Part shown: positions 63,652 through 64,000 of the stretch, one piece after another
Position numbering within the stretch: position 1 is the first letter of the stretch
Layout of the letters: every line of letters begins with the position of its first letter
Assembly (NCBI GenBank): GCA_951812925.1
Contig: OX638371.1
Location: 31,842,101 to 31,906,100 of the forward strand
Length of the DNA stretch: 64,000 bases
Direction: 5' to 3'
Source of the DNA: Calliopum simillimum
Taxonomy: Eukaryota; Arthropoda; Insecta; Diptera; Lauxaniidae
Translations under genes and position numbers: made by a program
Notes under the pieces: model-generated
Told to the model about the DNA's origin: nothing
Database searches by the model: none
The model's input: only the letters and a program-made list of their open reading frames with translations

Positions 63652-64000
63652 TTGTATCAATAAAATAAAAACAAAATATTTAGGGGAAAAACTCAGTTTT
63701 GGCTACGCTCTGACACTTCAAAGTTGAGATATTTTTCAAAAAAAATCATGTTTTATTCACTTCGTTTTGGGTTCTCTTAAACAAATAATTATCAAAAATT
63801 TGTCTTTTGATTAAACTAAGCGAAGTAAAGTTTTTTATTATAAATAATAATTGAGTAAATAAATAAAACTACAAAATTTTGGAAAATATATAATTTGATG
63901 TATATTGTAGGGATTTTAATACACGATATTATCAAATGAAAAACTTCAGAAATTGACAAATTTCGATGGAAAAAAAAACAAATCTTATAAAAATAAGTGC
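63652..64000. other. 3' flank of small gene B; no gene seen
   Basis: Contains AATAAAATAAAAAC near 63658 as a likely polyadenylation signal, then AT-rich DNA to the window edge. Confidence 0.5.

Noticed and set aside
1..64000. CRISPR array, bacterial operons or phage genes
   Set aside because: Introns, LTR and LINE elements and tRNA-Leu priming show an animal genome; repeats have no spacer structure.

Overview
The window looks like repeat-dense, non-coding DNA of a higher (schizophoran) fly. A tephritid fruit fly is my best guess, from the short AT-rich introns and the mix of rosa/mellifera-like mariner, mdg3/blastopia-like Ty3/gypsy, Merlin, jockey-group LINE and DINE-1-like elements; the species cannot be fixed from the sequence. 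No conserved housekeeping gene, rRNA operon or canonical functional tRNA is visible. The only candidates for host genes are two small tandem genes at the right edge (62.5-63.7 kb) and one weak secreted ORF near 24 kb.

Layout. 0-22 kb: a direct duplication. Bases 1-4431 recur, with no difference that I found by eye, at 17413-21843. Each copy holds the 3' part of a broken Merlin transposase gene with a 107-bp hairpin insert, a CACGGTG foldback and a mariner nested in a small DNA transposon. Between the copies are a hAT remnant, an element with two opposed GGCC-rich minisatellites, a young Ty3/gypsy retrotransposon (7870-13007; LTRs identical by eye, one intact 1443-codon Gag-Pol frame), a 1.4-kb palindrome and a Harbinger fragment. 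22-30 kb: Tc1 and LINE debris, a TTAA-flanked palindrome inside a LINE, and a jockey-group LINE that has lost its YADD region. 30-43 kb: largely featureless DNA with a LINE fragment, a maT-like pseudogene, 0.4-kb tandem repeats and two more palindromes. 43-57 kb: foldbacks, DINE-1-like elements, a palindrome with a tRNA-like loop, and a 2.5-kb Tc1-derived palindrome with a mariner nested in one arm. 57-62 kb: decayed transposon genes and repeats. 62.5-64 kb: the small gene pair.

How it fits together. Nearly everything is transposon-derived, and nesting gives a relative order: mariner inserted into a Tc1 palindrome and into a small DNA element, a TTAA palindrome into a LINE, a hairpin into the Merlin intron. 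The striking theme is long inverted repeats: nine structures of about 0.34-2.5 kb (one present twice), several with clean target-site duplications. Three share CACGGTG termini and 4-bp duplications. Two are head-to-head copies of the 5' half of Tc1/mariner elements that keep only the DNA-binding part of the transposase. If transcribed, such loci would give long hairpin RNAs. The mariner at 3724-4453 sits at the duplication breakpoint and can be read as a recombination hybrid. All protein-family calls come from motifs read by eye.
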